Source: an uncultured Bacteroidales bacterium
Lineage (GTDB): Bacteria > Bacteroidota > Bacteroidia > Bacteroidales > UBA932
DNA: 64,000 nucleotides
Reading direction: 5' to 3'
Assembly (NCBI GenBank): GCA_934725575.1
Contig: CAKVCK010000004.1
Location: forward strand, 85,218 to 149,217
Part shown: positions 7,762 through 15,138 of the stretch, piece by piece
Layout of the letters: every line of letters begins with the position of its first letter
Position numbering within the stretch: the stretch's first letter is position 1
Made by a program: the position numbers and the translations under genes
The notes under the pieces: model-generated
What the model was told of the DNA's origin: nothing
The model's input: the letters and a program-made list of their open reading frames with translations, nothing else
Databases searched by the model: none

Positions 7762-8190
7762 GTCATTGCTTGGGTCGTCGGCAGGTAGATCGTCGATGGT
7801 CGGGGCTGGAGCCGCTTGTGGCTGCGCTCCGTAATTCGGCTGAGGAGCCGGAGAATAATTCTGCGGAGCCTGATATGTCGGCTGCTGTGCCGGAGCTGCT
7901 GACGCAGCCTGCCCCGCCGGAGTGATTCTCCAGACGCGCACATCGTTGTACCAACGTCCGTTATATTCCCTTGCCCTTAGATTGAACGCGACCTTGACCG
8001 TGTCGTTTATCTGGTACTTGTCCAGATCCGCCACCTTATCGTTTCCGAACGCCGTGAGGCACACATCCGCCGGATAGTTGCCGTCCTGATATTCAAGAAC
8101 GAAATCCTGCTTTGTCCAGGATCCTTTCGCCCCCTGTCCGCTCTGCTTGGCAAGCTTCTGCTTGATTCTGCCTTCTATTTCCAATGCCAT
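7750..8190 (-). CDS. DUF3127 protein, SSB-like
   Basis: 146 residues. The first ~95 form the DUF3127 domain (WTKQDFVLEYQDGNYPADVC, then NGRWYNDVRVWRI), which has the look of an OB-fold. After it comes a disordered stretch rich in Gln, Pro, Ala and Tyr, and the protein ends in DDLPADDPSNDLPF. That layout of OB-like domain, flexible linker and acidic tip ending in Pro-Phe is that of bacterial single-stranded DNA-binding proteins, whose tip recruits RecQ, PriA, primase and others. recQ and dnaG are close by. The ATG at 8190 is chosen over an upstream start at 8244. DNA binding is an inference. Confidence 0.8.
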   Translation of the reverse strand: MALEIEGRIKQKLAKQSGQGAKGSWTKQDFVLEYQDGNYPADVCLTAFGNDKVADLDKYQINDTVKVAFNLRAREYNGRWYNDVRVWRITPAGQAASAAPAQQPTYQAPQNYSPAPQPNYGAQPQAAPAPTIDDLPADDPSNDLPF

Positions 8191-8220
8191 AATATTCAGA
8201 TCTTTGATTTTGTAAAAATT

Positions 8221-8253
8221 AAACCTGCTCGGCGCCGGGCGCAAAGCAGGCTT
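8221..8253 (-). terminator. Terminator after the FKBP gene
   Basis: AAACCTGCT (8221-8229) pairs with AGCAGGCTT (8245-8253), 8 of 9 bases, around a GC-rich loop. On the minus strand AATTTTTAC follows. It lies between the FKBP stop and the DUF3127 start. Confidence 0.55.
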
Positions 8254-8276
8254 GTATATGCTGCCTGAGGCAGTGA

Positions 8277-9086
8277 TTATTTCTTGTCCTCTACGACAGG
8301 CTCAACGAAGTGCTTTACAGAGTCGAGCTGGATGTCGAACACGAGAGTTGAGTAAGGATCGATGCCGTTGGTTCCGCGCTCGCCGTAGCCAAGCTCTGAA
8401 GGAACATAGAGGGTGGCCTTTCCGCCCTCGCCGAGAAGCTGGAGACCCTCGGTCCATCCAGGGATCACCCTGTTGAGCATAAGCATAACAGAAGGCTGTG
8501 TCTCAGCGACTTCCTCGATTACGGTGCCGTCCTTGAGGGCGAGCTTGTAGTGCACATAGACAGTGTCCTTGGAGCTGTTAGGCTTAACCTCGCTGCCGGC
8601 TTCCTTGATGATGTACTGGAGACCGCTCTCGGTAACCTGCACGCCTTCCTTCTTCTTGTTGGCCTCAAGGAACTTGTTCTCCTCCGCCTTGTTGATGGCT
8701 CCTACATATTCAGACCTCTTCTCGATGAATTCGCTCATAATGCGGTTCATCTCCTCCGGGTTCACCTTGAACTGCTTTACGAAGTCAGTGTCGCGCGGGG
8801 TTCCCTTAGAAGCCACGAAGTCGGCGGCTCCCTTCTTGATCATATTGAAGTTGAGGTCACCCATATTGTAGTTCTTGATCATAGAACCGAGCTGGATTCC
8901 AAGAAGGTAGCTGACAGAGTCAACGCTGGCTTTTGAAGGAAGAAGCTCCTTAGGGTTCACTGGTTTTACAGGGTTGGCGACCGCGGTGCTGTCCGCTCCG
9001 CCGGCGTTTCCGTTGACATTGCCGGAATTGCAGGCTACGGCTGAAAGAAGCATCGCGGCTGCTGCAAACATTTTGATTGTCTTCAT
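8277..9086 (-). CDS. FKBP-type peptidyl-prolyl isomerase lipoprotein
   Basis: 269 residues. A lipoprotein signal peptide ends in LSAVAC (Cys19). An N-terminal helical FKBP_N dimerisation domain spans about 45-150 (SYLLGIQLGSMIKN), and the FKBP isomerase domain about 155-265 (KDTVYVHYKLALKDGTVIEE, PGWTEGLQLLGEGGKATLYV, LGYGERG, LVFDIQLDSV). It is probably anchored to a membrane facing the periplasm and helps fold exported proteins, as FkpA/Mip proteins do. The last residues (HFVEPVVEDKK) are encoded by DNA resembling the REP core GAGCCTGTCG (near 8290-8310), so the tail may include a remnant of that repeat. Confidence 0.93.
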   Translation of the reverse strand: MKTIKMFAAAAMLLSAVACNSGNVNGNAGGADSTAVANPVKPVNPKELLPSKASVDSVSYLLGIQLGSMIKNYNMGDLNFNMIKKGAADFVASKGTPRDTDFVKQFKVNPEEMNRIMSEFIEKRSEYVGAINKAEENKFLEANKKKEGVQVTESGLQYIIKEAGSEVKPNSSKDTVYVHYKLALKDGTVIEEVAETQPSVMLMLNRVIPGWTEGLQLLGEGGKATLYVPSELGYGERGTNGIDPYSTLVFDIQLDSVKHFVEPVVEDKK

Positions 9087-9246
9087 AATATTAATTATTT
9101 TATAAGTTGTCTATGTCCGTTTTGGAGCGTATTGCCCAAAAGTCTTGCAAATATCGCAAAAATTCTTGACTTTATTATTCATAAAGTTCCAAAATGCTTG
9201 TTTATCCCGAAAACAATCACTATTTTTAGAAATAATTAGGAACACT

Positions 9247-11457
9247 ATGGGAATTGACTCGTCATTACTGTATTCCAAGTTGAAAGAATTCTTCGGTTTC
9301 GATTCCTTTAAAGGGGATCAGGAGAAGATTATCCGCAACCTTCTTGAAGGCAAGGACACCTTTGTCCTTATGCCGACAGGTGGCGGCAAATCCTTGTGCT
9401 TCCAGCTGCCGGCCTTGGTGCTCCCCGGCACGGCCATCGTGATCTCGCCGCTCATCGCCCTGATGAAGAACCAGGTGGATGTGATCAGAGGCTTTGTGGA
9501 GGAGCAGAACGGAATCGCCCATTTCCTGAACTCGTCGCTCAACAGGGCGCAGATCCAGGCGGTCCGATCCGATGTGCTTTCCGGTGTGACCAAACTGCTT
9601 TATGTGGCTCCGGAATCGTTGACAAAGGAAGAGAACATCGATTTGTTGAGGGAGGTGAACATCTCCTTCTATGCGGTTGACGAGGCGCATTGCATCTCGG
9701 AGTGGGGGCACGATTTCAGGCCTGAGTACCGGCGGATAAGGGATATGGTGCAGACGATAGGGCGAGCTCCGATCATCGCCCTGACCGCCACGGCCACCCC
9801 TAAGGTCCAGAATGACATCCAGAAAAACCTTGGCATACTTGACGCGACGGTGTTCAAGTCGTCGTTCAACAGGCCGAATCTCTACTATGAGGTCCGTGAC
9901 AAGGTTGACCCAGACAAAGACATAATCAGGTATATCAAGCAACGGCCGGGAAAGTCGGGAATCATCTACTGCCTCAGCCGCAAGAAAGTGGAGGAGATTG
10001 CGAATCTTTTGAATATCAACGGAATCCGTGCGCTTCCATACCACGCCGGGCTCGATGCAAAGACCAGGGCCGAGAACCAGGACCGCTTCCTGATGGAGGA
10101 CGTGGAGGTCATCGTGGCCACTATCGCCTTCGGTATGGGAATCGACAAGCCGGACGTGCGTTTCGTCATTCACTATGATATTCCTAAAAGCATCGAGGGC
10201 TATTATCAGGAGACAGGCCGGGCCGGTCGTGACGGGGAGAACGCCGAATGCATCACTTATTACAGCTACAAGGACATCCGCAAGCTGGAGAAGTTTATGC
10301 AGGGCAAGCCGGTTTCCGAGCAGGAGATCGGCCGTCAGCTGCTGATGGACACGGTGGCGTACGCCGAGTCGAGCCTGTGCCGCAGAAGGATGCTGCTCAA
10401 TTATTTCGGAGAGGATTATCCGAAAGACAACTGCGGTATGTGCGACAATTGCGTCAATCCTAAGGAGACCTTTGACGGAAGTAAGGAGATGTGCTTGGTG
10501 ATCAGGCTGATAAAGTCTCTTCCGGAGCATTTCAAGATCGACCATCTCGCTCTTGTTCTGGCCGGCGAGACAAACGCTATGGTGAAATCCTACAGGCACG
10601 ACACCCTGCCGTTGTTCGGCTCGGGGAACAATCACAGTGTGAATTTCTGGTGTGCTGTCGTGCATCAAGGCCTTCTGCTTCATCTGCTTGAGAAAGAGAT
10701 CGAGACCTACGGGCTGATCTATGTGACCAAGCAGGGCGAGGATTTTCTCAATGACCCTTACGAGGTGCGTATGGTGGAGGATAGGGTGTTTCAGGCGAAA
10801 AAGGCCGCCGAGGAGGACGATGATGAGCCGGCTGCGGGAGCCGCGGCGATGAGGGGAGGCGGAGGCGACACCGCTCTTCTTTCAATGCTCAAAAGCCTGC
10901 GCAAGGACTTGTCACGCAAACTGAACCTTCAGCCGTGGATCATATTCGGGGATCCGGCCTTGGAGGATATGTCGATCCTCTATCCTATTTCCTACAAGGA
11001 GCTCTGCAACTGTCAGGGGGTCGGGGAAGGCAAGGCGAGGAAGTACGGCAAGGAGTTCATCGAACTCATCAAGCGTTACGTGGATGAGAATGACATCACC
11101 CGTCCGGAGGATTTCGTGGTGAAGTCAACACCGACCAAATCGGCGGACAAAGTGTTCATAATCCTGCACATAGACAGGCAGATGGCACTTGAGGACATAG
11201 CCGAGGCCAAAGGCCTTGAGATGGAGGATCTTCTCACCGAGATCGAAAGCATCGTCTCTTCCGGCACAAAGCTGGATCTGAACTATTACATCAACCAGGA
11301 GATTGACGAAGAGGTGGTTGAGGAAATCTATGAATATTTCAGGAGGGAGGCGGACTCGGATTCTGTCGAGGATGCCCTCAGGGCCCTCGGCGCCGACTAT
11401 GAGGAGCTGGAGATCCGTCTTGTTAGGATAAAGTTCCTCTGCGAGATCGCATCTTAG
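9247..11457 (+). CDS. recQ: ATP-dependent DNA helicase RecQ
   Basis: 736 residues; unwinds DNA 3' to 5' in recombination and replication restart. Walker A TGGGKS is near 44-49, DEAH at 145-148, TATATPKVQNDI and the motif VI region ETGRAGRDG near 328-336. A zinc site (CRRRMLLNYF then CGMCDNC) is followed by RQC and HRDC domains and an extra helical C-terminus, as in long Bacteroidota RecQs. The ATG at 9247 gives the normal family start; a frame open back to 9145 adds residues with no family match. The stop overlaps that of the convergent PHP gene by 4 bp. Confidence 0.96.
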   Translation: MGIDSSLLYSKLKEFFGFDSFKGDQEKIIRNLLEGKDTFVLMPTGGGKSLCFQLPALVLPGTAIVISPLIALMKNQVDVIRGFVEEQNGIAHFLNSSLNRAQIQAVRSDVLSGVTKLLYVAPESLTKEENIDLLREVNISFYAVDEAHCISEWGHDFRPEYRRIRDMVQTIGRAPIIALTATATPKVQNDIQKNLGILDATVFKSSFNRPNLYYEVRDKVDPDKDIIRYIKQRPGKSGIIYCLSRKKVEEIANLLNINGIRALPYHAGLDAKTRAENQDRFLMEDVEVIVATIAFGMGIDKPDVRFVIHYDIPKSIEGYYQETGRAGRDGENAECITYYSYKDIRKLEKFMQGKPVSEQEIGRQLLMDTVAYAESSLCRRRMLLNYFGEDYPKDNCGMCDNCVNPKETFDGSKEMCLVIRLIKSLPEHFKIDHLALVLAGETNAMVKSYRHDTLPLFGSGNNHSVNFWCAVVHQGLLLHLLEKEIETYGLIYVTKQGEDFLNDPYEVRMVEDRVFQAKKAAEEDDDEPAAGAAAMRGGGGDTALLSMLKSLRKDLSRKLNLQPWIIFGDPALEDMSILYPISYKELCNCQGVGEGKARKYGKEFIELIKRYVDENDITRPEDFVVKSTPTKSADKVFIILHIDRQMALEDIAEAKGLEMEDLLTEIESIVSSGTKLDLNYYINQEIDEEVVEEIYEYFRREADSDSVEDALRALGADYEELEIRLVRIKFLCEIAS

Positions 11458-12305
11458 ATTGTGACCATCTTCAGTCTGCGGCCCTCGAAATGGCCGAGCC
11501 TCCTGAATCCGAACATCTTGACATACTGCGCGAAGTAATCGAACTTGTCTCCGACCTGCTCCGGTGTGTGTGAGTCCGAGCCGAGGCAGATGACCTCTCC
11601 GCCAAGTTCCAGATACCTTATCAGAATGTCCTTGTCGAGCTGTGGTTTGCGAAGTCCGTAAGCCTTGTAGGTCTTTGTGTTGATTTCCAATCCTTTGCCG
11701 TTCTCCGCAAGGTATCTCAGGATCTCATCGAACAGTCCTGGGAAATCCCTGTACAGCACGCTTTCCTTCGGATAGGGCGCATAGCGGGCGACATAGTCAA
11801 AATGTCCCATTATGTCGAAATCCCCGAGCCATTTCATCTCCCTCAGGATGGTCTCAAGGTAGCGGCCGTAAGCCTCCTTCCAATTCTTCCCTTTGTAGTA
11901 CGGGCCGAAATACGGATCCGTGTCCTCAAGGTAGTGGACCGAGGCGATGATCTGGTCGAAACTGTTTCCGGCCAGAAGCTCCCTTGTCTGGTCGTGGTTC
12001 TTCTCTCCCAAACCAAGTTCCACTCCTTTGAATATCTTGAATTTCTTCGGAAACGCCTTGCCGAAAGCCCCGCCGGAGATGAGTCCGTTGACTCTGTCTA
12101 TCTCCGCCTGCTGGGCCTTTACATCGAACACCTCGCTGCGGATGGGCTCAAACTGTTCCTTCATATCCGGAACATAAAAATCGCAATGGTCGGTGAAACA
12201 TATTCCTCCGAGCCCTTTTTCCGCCGCCGCGACGGCGCTTTTTTCAACTGTGGTACCTTCTCCGTCGAAAGAGAATTGGCTATGACTGTGTGTATCGAAA
12301 AACAT
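11454..12305 (-). CDS. PHP-family histidinol-phosphatase-like protein
   Basis: 283 residues of the PHP phosphoesterase family. Metal-binding residues are visible in MFFDTHSHSQFS (His6, His8), CFTDHCDF, KIFKGVELGLG, IIASVHYL, DIMGHFDYV, EINTKTY and CLGSDSHTP. It is closest in pattern to the HisK-type histidinol phosphatase, which dephosphorylates histidinol phosphate, but no his genes lie nearby, so another small phosphate ester is possible. The ATG at 12305 is preferred to a GTG two codons earlier. It is convergent with recQ, with a 4-bp overlap of the stops, and divergent from the DUF308 gene. Confidence 0.85.
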   Translation of the reverse strand: MFFDTHSHSQFSFDGEGTTVEKSAVAAAEKGLGGICFTDHCDFYVPDMKEQFEPIRSEVFDVKAQQAEIDRVNGLISGGAFGKAFPKKFKIFKGVELGLGEKNHDQTRELLAGNSFDQIIASVHYLEDTDPYFGPYYKGKNWKEAYGRYLETILREMKWLGDFDIMGHFDYVARYAPYPKESVLYRDFPGLFDEILRYLAENGKGLEINTKTYKAYGLRKPQLDKDILIRYLELGGEVICLGSDSHTPEQVGDKFDYFAQYVKMFGFRRLGHFEGRRLKMVTI

Positions 12306-12330
12306 AGGCACGAATATAGCATTTTTTACT

Positions 12331-12338
12331 TAAATTTG
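12331..12338 (+). promoter_or_regulatory. Promoter -7 box of the DUF308-dnaG-metG run
   Basis: TAAATTTG matches the Bacteroidota -7 consensus TAnnTTTG and lies 19 bases before the ATG at 12358. No clear upstream TTTG was found at the usual spacing. Confidence 0.4.
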
Positions 12339-12357
12339 TAATTTGTATTAAAGGAAT

Positions 12358-13005
12358 ATGAATATGTTCACGTTTGGCTACAAAACTTCTGTCAGCAGCA
12401 TCCTCAGGGCGCTGGCTTCCATCGGCATAGGTCTGGTGATGATATTTGACAACGACGCATCCGAGACTGTGGTGAAGGTCATCGCGGCTTTCCTATTCGC
12501 CTCCGGACTCGTTTCACTGGTGTACGGCATCATTCGCAACAGGAAGGAGGGCATCCTTCCTCTGATGGCGGTCAATGCGGTTGTGGACGTGATCCTTGGA
12601 CTATTGCTGTTTTTGAACCCGGCTTGGGTGGCAGGTTTCATCGTCACGCTGATAGGAATAGTGCTGATCCTTTTCGGAGGACTTCAGCTGATTGTCCTTT
12701 CAGGCACGCTCTCACTTTTGGGAACCGGGTTCACTTCGCTCATACTCTCGATCTGTGCGGTTGTGGGTGGTGCGTTCCTGCTTTTCAGCCCGTTCGGCGA
12801 GAGGGTTATGGGAATATGCGCGGGAAGTTTTCTGGCGCTGTATGGAGTGTCTGAGCTGATCTCCGCCTGGAGGGTTCGCAAGGCTAAGGAGGCTTACGAG
12901 GTCAGATTCCGGGCCGAGGCCGAGCCGGAAGCAGGTCAGGATGTGATAGAGACCTCCGGTCTGGAGGATGCCAAGGAGGTGAACTACACAAAGGTGGACG
13001 AGTAG
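12358..13005 (+). CDS. DUF308/HdeD-like membrane protein
   Basis: 215 residues with about six membrane segments: roughly 15-32, 40-58, 68-87, 90-110, 118-140 and 145-165. The pattern of short helices separated by Gly- and Leu-rich turns is that of the HdeD/DUF308 family; E. coli HdeD is an acid-resistance membrane protein. The last ~45 residues are charged and cytoplasmic (EAEPEAGQDVIE). It ends one base before the dnaG start, so the two genes are translationally close. Function is unknown. Confidence 0.82.
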   Translation: MNMFTFGYKTSVSSILRALASIGIGLVMIFDNDASETVVKVIAAFLFASGLVSLVYGIIRNRKEGILPLMAVNAVVDVILGLLLFLNPAWVAGFIVTLIGIVLILFGGLQLIVLSGTLSLLGTGFTSLILSICAVVGGAFLLFSPFGERVMGICAGSFLALYGVSELISAWRVRKAKEAYEVRFRAEAEPEAGQDVIETSGLEDAKEVNYTKVDE

Positions 13006-13006
13006 G

Positions 13007-15133
13007 ATGATCCCTCAGGAAACGGTACAGAAAATCCTTGACACCGCCCGGGTTGAGGAGGTGATAGGCGACTTCGTGACTTTGAGAAAGCGCGGGGCCG
13101 ACCTTTGGGCCTGCTGTCCGTTCCACGGTGAGAAGACACCTTCTTTCCACGTTATTCCCGCGAAAGGACAGTATTACTGCTTCGGCTGCCACAAGGGGGG
13201 CTCCGCTGTCGGGTTCATAATGGACTACGAGCATCTGTCCTACGTTGAGGCCTTGCGGTATCTCGCCAAGAAATACAACATCGAGATAGTCGAGAAAGAG
13301 GAGACGGCGGAGGACATAGCGAACCGTCAGCGGAACGAGAGTCTGATGCTTGTCTCTGAATATGCGGGGAATTTCTTCAAGGAGCAGCTCCGGACCGATG
13401 AGGGGCGGGCTGTGGGCCTTGAATATTTCCATTCCAGGGGACTGGAGGACGCTACCATCGAGAAATATGGCCTTGGATGGGCTCCATCGAGCCGTCACGC
13501 CCTTACCGACTCAGCCAAGGCTGCCGGCTACAAGGATGAATATCTCCTTGAGACGGGACTGTGCGCCGCCTATGATTCGGACAACAGACTGCACGACAGG
13601 TTTTTCGACCGTGTCGTGTTCCCGATCCATTCGGTGAGCGGAAGGGTCATAGCGTTCGGGGCCAGGACCTTGAAGTCTAAGGAACCCGGAAAACCGTACG
13701 CCAAGTACGTGAACTCCAAGGAGTCTGACATCTACGTCAAGAACAAGTCCCTTTACGGAATCTGGTTCGCCAAGAACGAGATGGCCCGGAAGGACAAATG
13801 CTATCTGGTTGAAGGCTATCTGGATGTGCTCTCAATGCACCAGCTTGGAATCACCAACGTGGTGGCTTCCAGCGGGACGGCTTTGACCGAGGGACAGATA
13901 AGCCTCATCAAACGGTTCACGCAGAACGTCACGATTATGTACGATGGGGATTCCGCCGGCATCCACGCCGCTTTGAGGGGAATAGATATGTTCCTGCGCG
14001 AGGGAATGAACGTGAAGGTCGTGCTGATTCCTGACGGGGATGATCCGGATTCATATTCACGGAAACACACTCTCGCTGAGGTTGAGGAGTTTCTTGCGGG
14101 GGCGGAGAAGGATTTTGTGGATTTCAAGTCCTCGCTGCTGATGAAGGACGCGGCCGGGGATCCGCTGAAGCGGGCGGAGGTGATCAACGACATCGCAGAC
14201 ACCATCGCCGACATTCCGGATGCCGTGAAACGCTCCGTCTATATTGATTTTCTGAGCGACAGGTTCGAGATCCGCCGGGATATTCTTGATGACAGGATCA
14301 GCGCGACACGCTCCAGAAGGCTCATTGAACAGAAGAAAGCCGCTGACCGTGAGAGAGAAAGGCTCCGTAACCAGGAAGGGACCCGGTGGTCCGAGACATC
14401 GACAGGCCCAGCCTCCGAATTGTCAGGGAATGGCTCGACTGTCGGAACATCCGGTATTCCCGGCTATCCTATAGCTTCGGATGGTTCGGCCTACGGAAAT
14501 GTTACGGAGGCTGGGCCTGTCGAATCCACCCAACAGCGTACCGGTCTGGACGCTTTGATAGACAACCGTATAATGGGCACCGCCGAACGTGATCTTCTGA
14601 ACTTCATCCTGACTTACGGAACCACGAAATTGGAGTTCTCCAGCGATTCGGATTTCTACACAGGTTCTGATGAGGAAACCCAGACCGTGTTCGATTTCAT
14701 AGACCAGGCTTTGGAGGGAGACAAATCGGGATTTTCCAATTCTGTCTTCCAGCGTGCTTACGAGGCGTATTCCAAGGATTACTATGACGGGTACTCGCAG
14801 GAGGAGATCGTTAAACGGCTGATGGACGGTCAGGACAGGGATGTTGCCTATGTCGCGGCGCAGCTGTCCACCGACGAGAGATACGACCTGTCCATAGACA
14901 ATCTGCGTAACTCGATGATGGCCAAGACATCGTGGCTGACACTGTACGTCCCAAAGGCGATACTCGTGTTTCAGAAATGCCGTCTTGAGAATCGGGAGGA
15001 GATGCTACGTGAAAGTCTGCGGCAGGCACAATCCGCTTCGGACGCTGACAGGATAATGGAGATTATGCAGGATATTCTTAAGGTGCAGAAAGCGTTGAAA
15101 GTAGTGAAAGTCAGATTAGGTAGAGAAAAATAA
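13007..15133 (+). CDS. dnaG: DNA primase
   Basis: 708 residues; makes RNA primers at the replication fork. The CHC2 zinc finger is at about 36-64 (CCPFHGEKTPSFH, then YYCFGCHKGG), the DnaG core and Toprim domain at about 125-345 (CYLVEGYLDVL, YDGDSAGIHAA, DGDDPDSYSRK), and the C-terminal helicase-binding region after about 515. Between Toprim and the C-terminus is a Ser/Gly/Pro-rich linker (about 460-510) encoded by a REP-like inverted repeat (14399-14523). The gene follows DUF308 by one base, and metG begins 5 bases after its stop. Confidence 0.96.
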   Translation: MIPQETVQKILDTARVEEVIGDFVTLRKRGADLWACCPFHGEKTPSFHVIPAKGQYYCFGCHKGGSAVGFIMDYEHLSYVEALRYLAKKYNIEIVEKEETAEDIANRQRNESLMLVSEYAGNFFKEQLRTDEGRAVGLEYFHSRGLEDATIEKYGLGWAPSSRHALTDSAKAAGYKDEYLLETGLCAAYDSDNRLHDRFFDRVVFPIHSVSGRVIAFGARTLKSKEPGKPYAKYVNSKESDIYVKNKSLYGIWFAKNEMARKDKCYLVEGYLDVLSMHQLGITNVVASSGTALTEGQISLIKRFTQNVTIMYDGDSAGIHAALRGIDMFLREGMNVKVVLIPDGDDPDSYSRKHTLAEVEEFLAGAEKDFVDFKSSLLMKDAAGDPLKRAEVINDIADTIADIPDAVKRSVYIDFLSDRFEIRRDILDDRISATRSRRLIEQKKAADRERERLRNQEGTRWSETSTGPASELSGNGSTVGTSGIPGYPIASDGSAYGNVTEAGPVESTQQRTGLDALIDNRIMGTAERDLLNFILTYGTTKLEFSSDSDFYTGSDEETQTVFDFIDQALEGDKSGFSNSVFQRAYEAYSKDYYDGYSQEEIVKRLMDGQDRDVAYVAAQLSTDERYDLSIDNLRNSMMAKTSWLTLYVPKAILVFQKCRLENREEMLRESLRQAQSASDADRIMEIMQDILKVQKALKVVKVRLGREK
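14399..14523. repeat. REP-like inverted repeat inside dnaG
   Basis: Perfect 19-bp arms TCGACAGGCCCAGCCTCCG (14399-14417) and its reverse complement (14505-14523) enclose 87 bases. The outer part matches the REP core CCTGTCGA seen in dnaX. The element is in frame and encodes a low-complexity linker, so the primase tolerates it. Confidence 0.75.
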
Positions 15134-15138
15134 TATTC

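Noticed and set aside
9145..9246. Upstream extension of RecQ
   Set aside because: The added residues do not match RecQ; the ATG at 9247 fits the family start.
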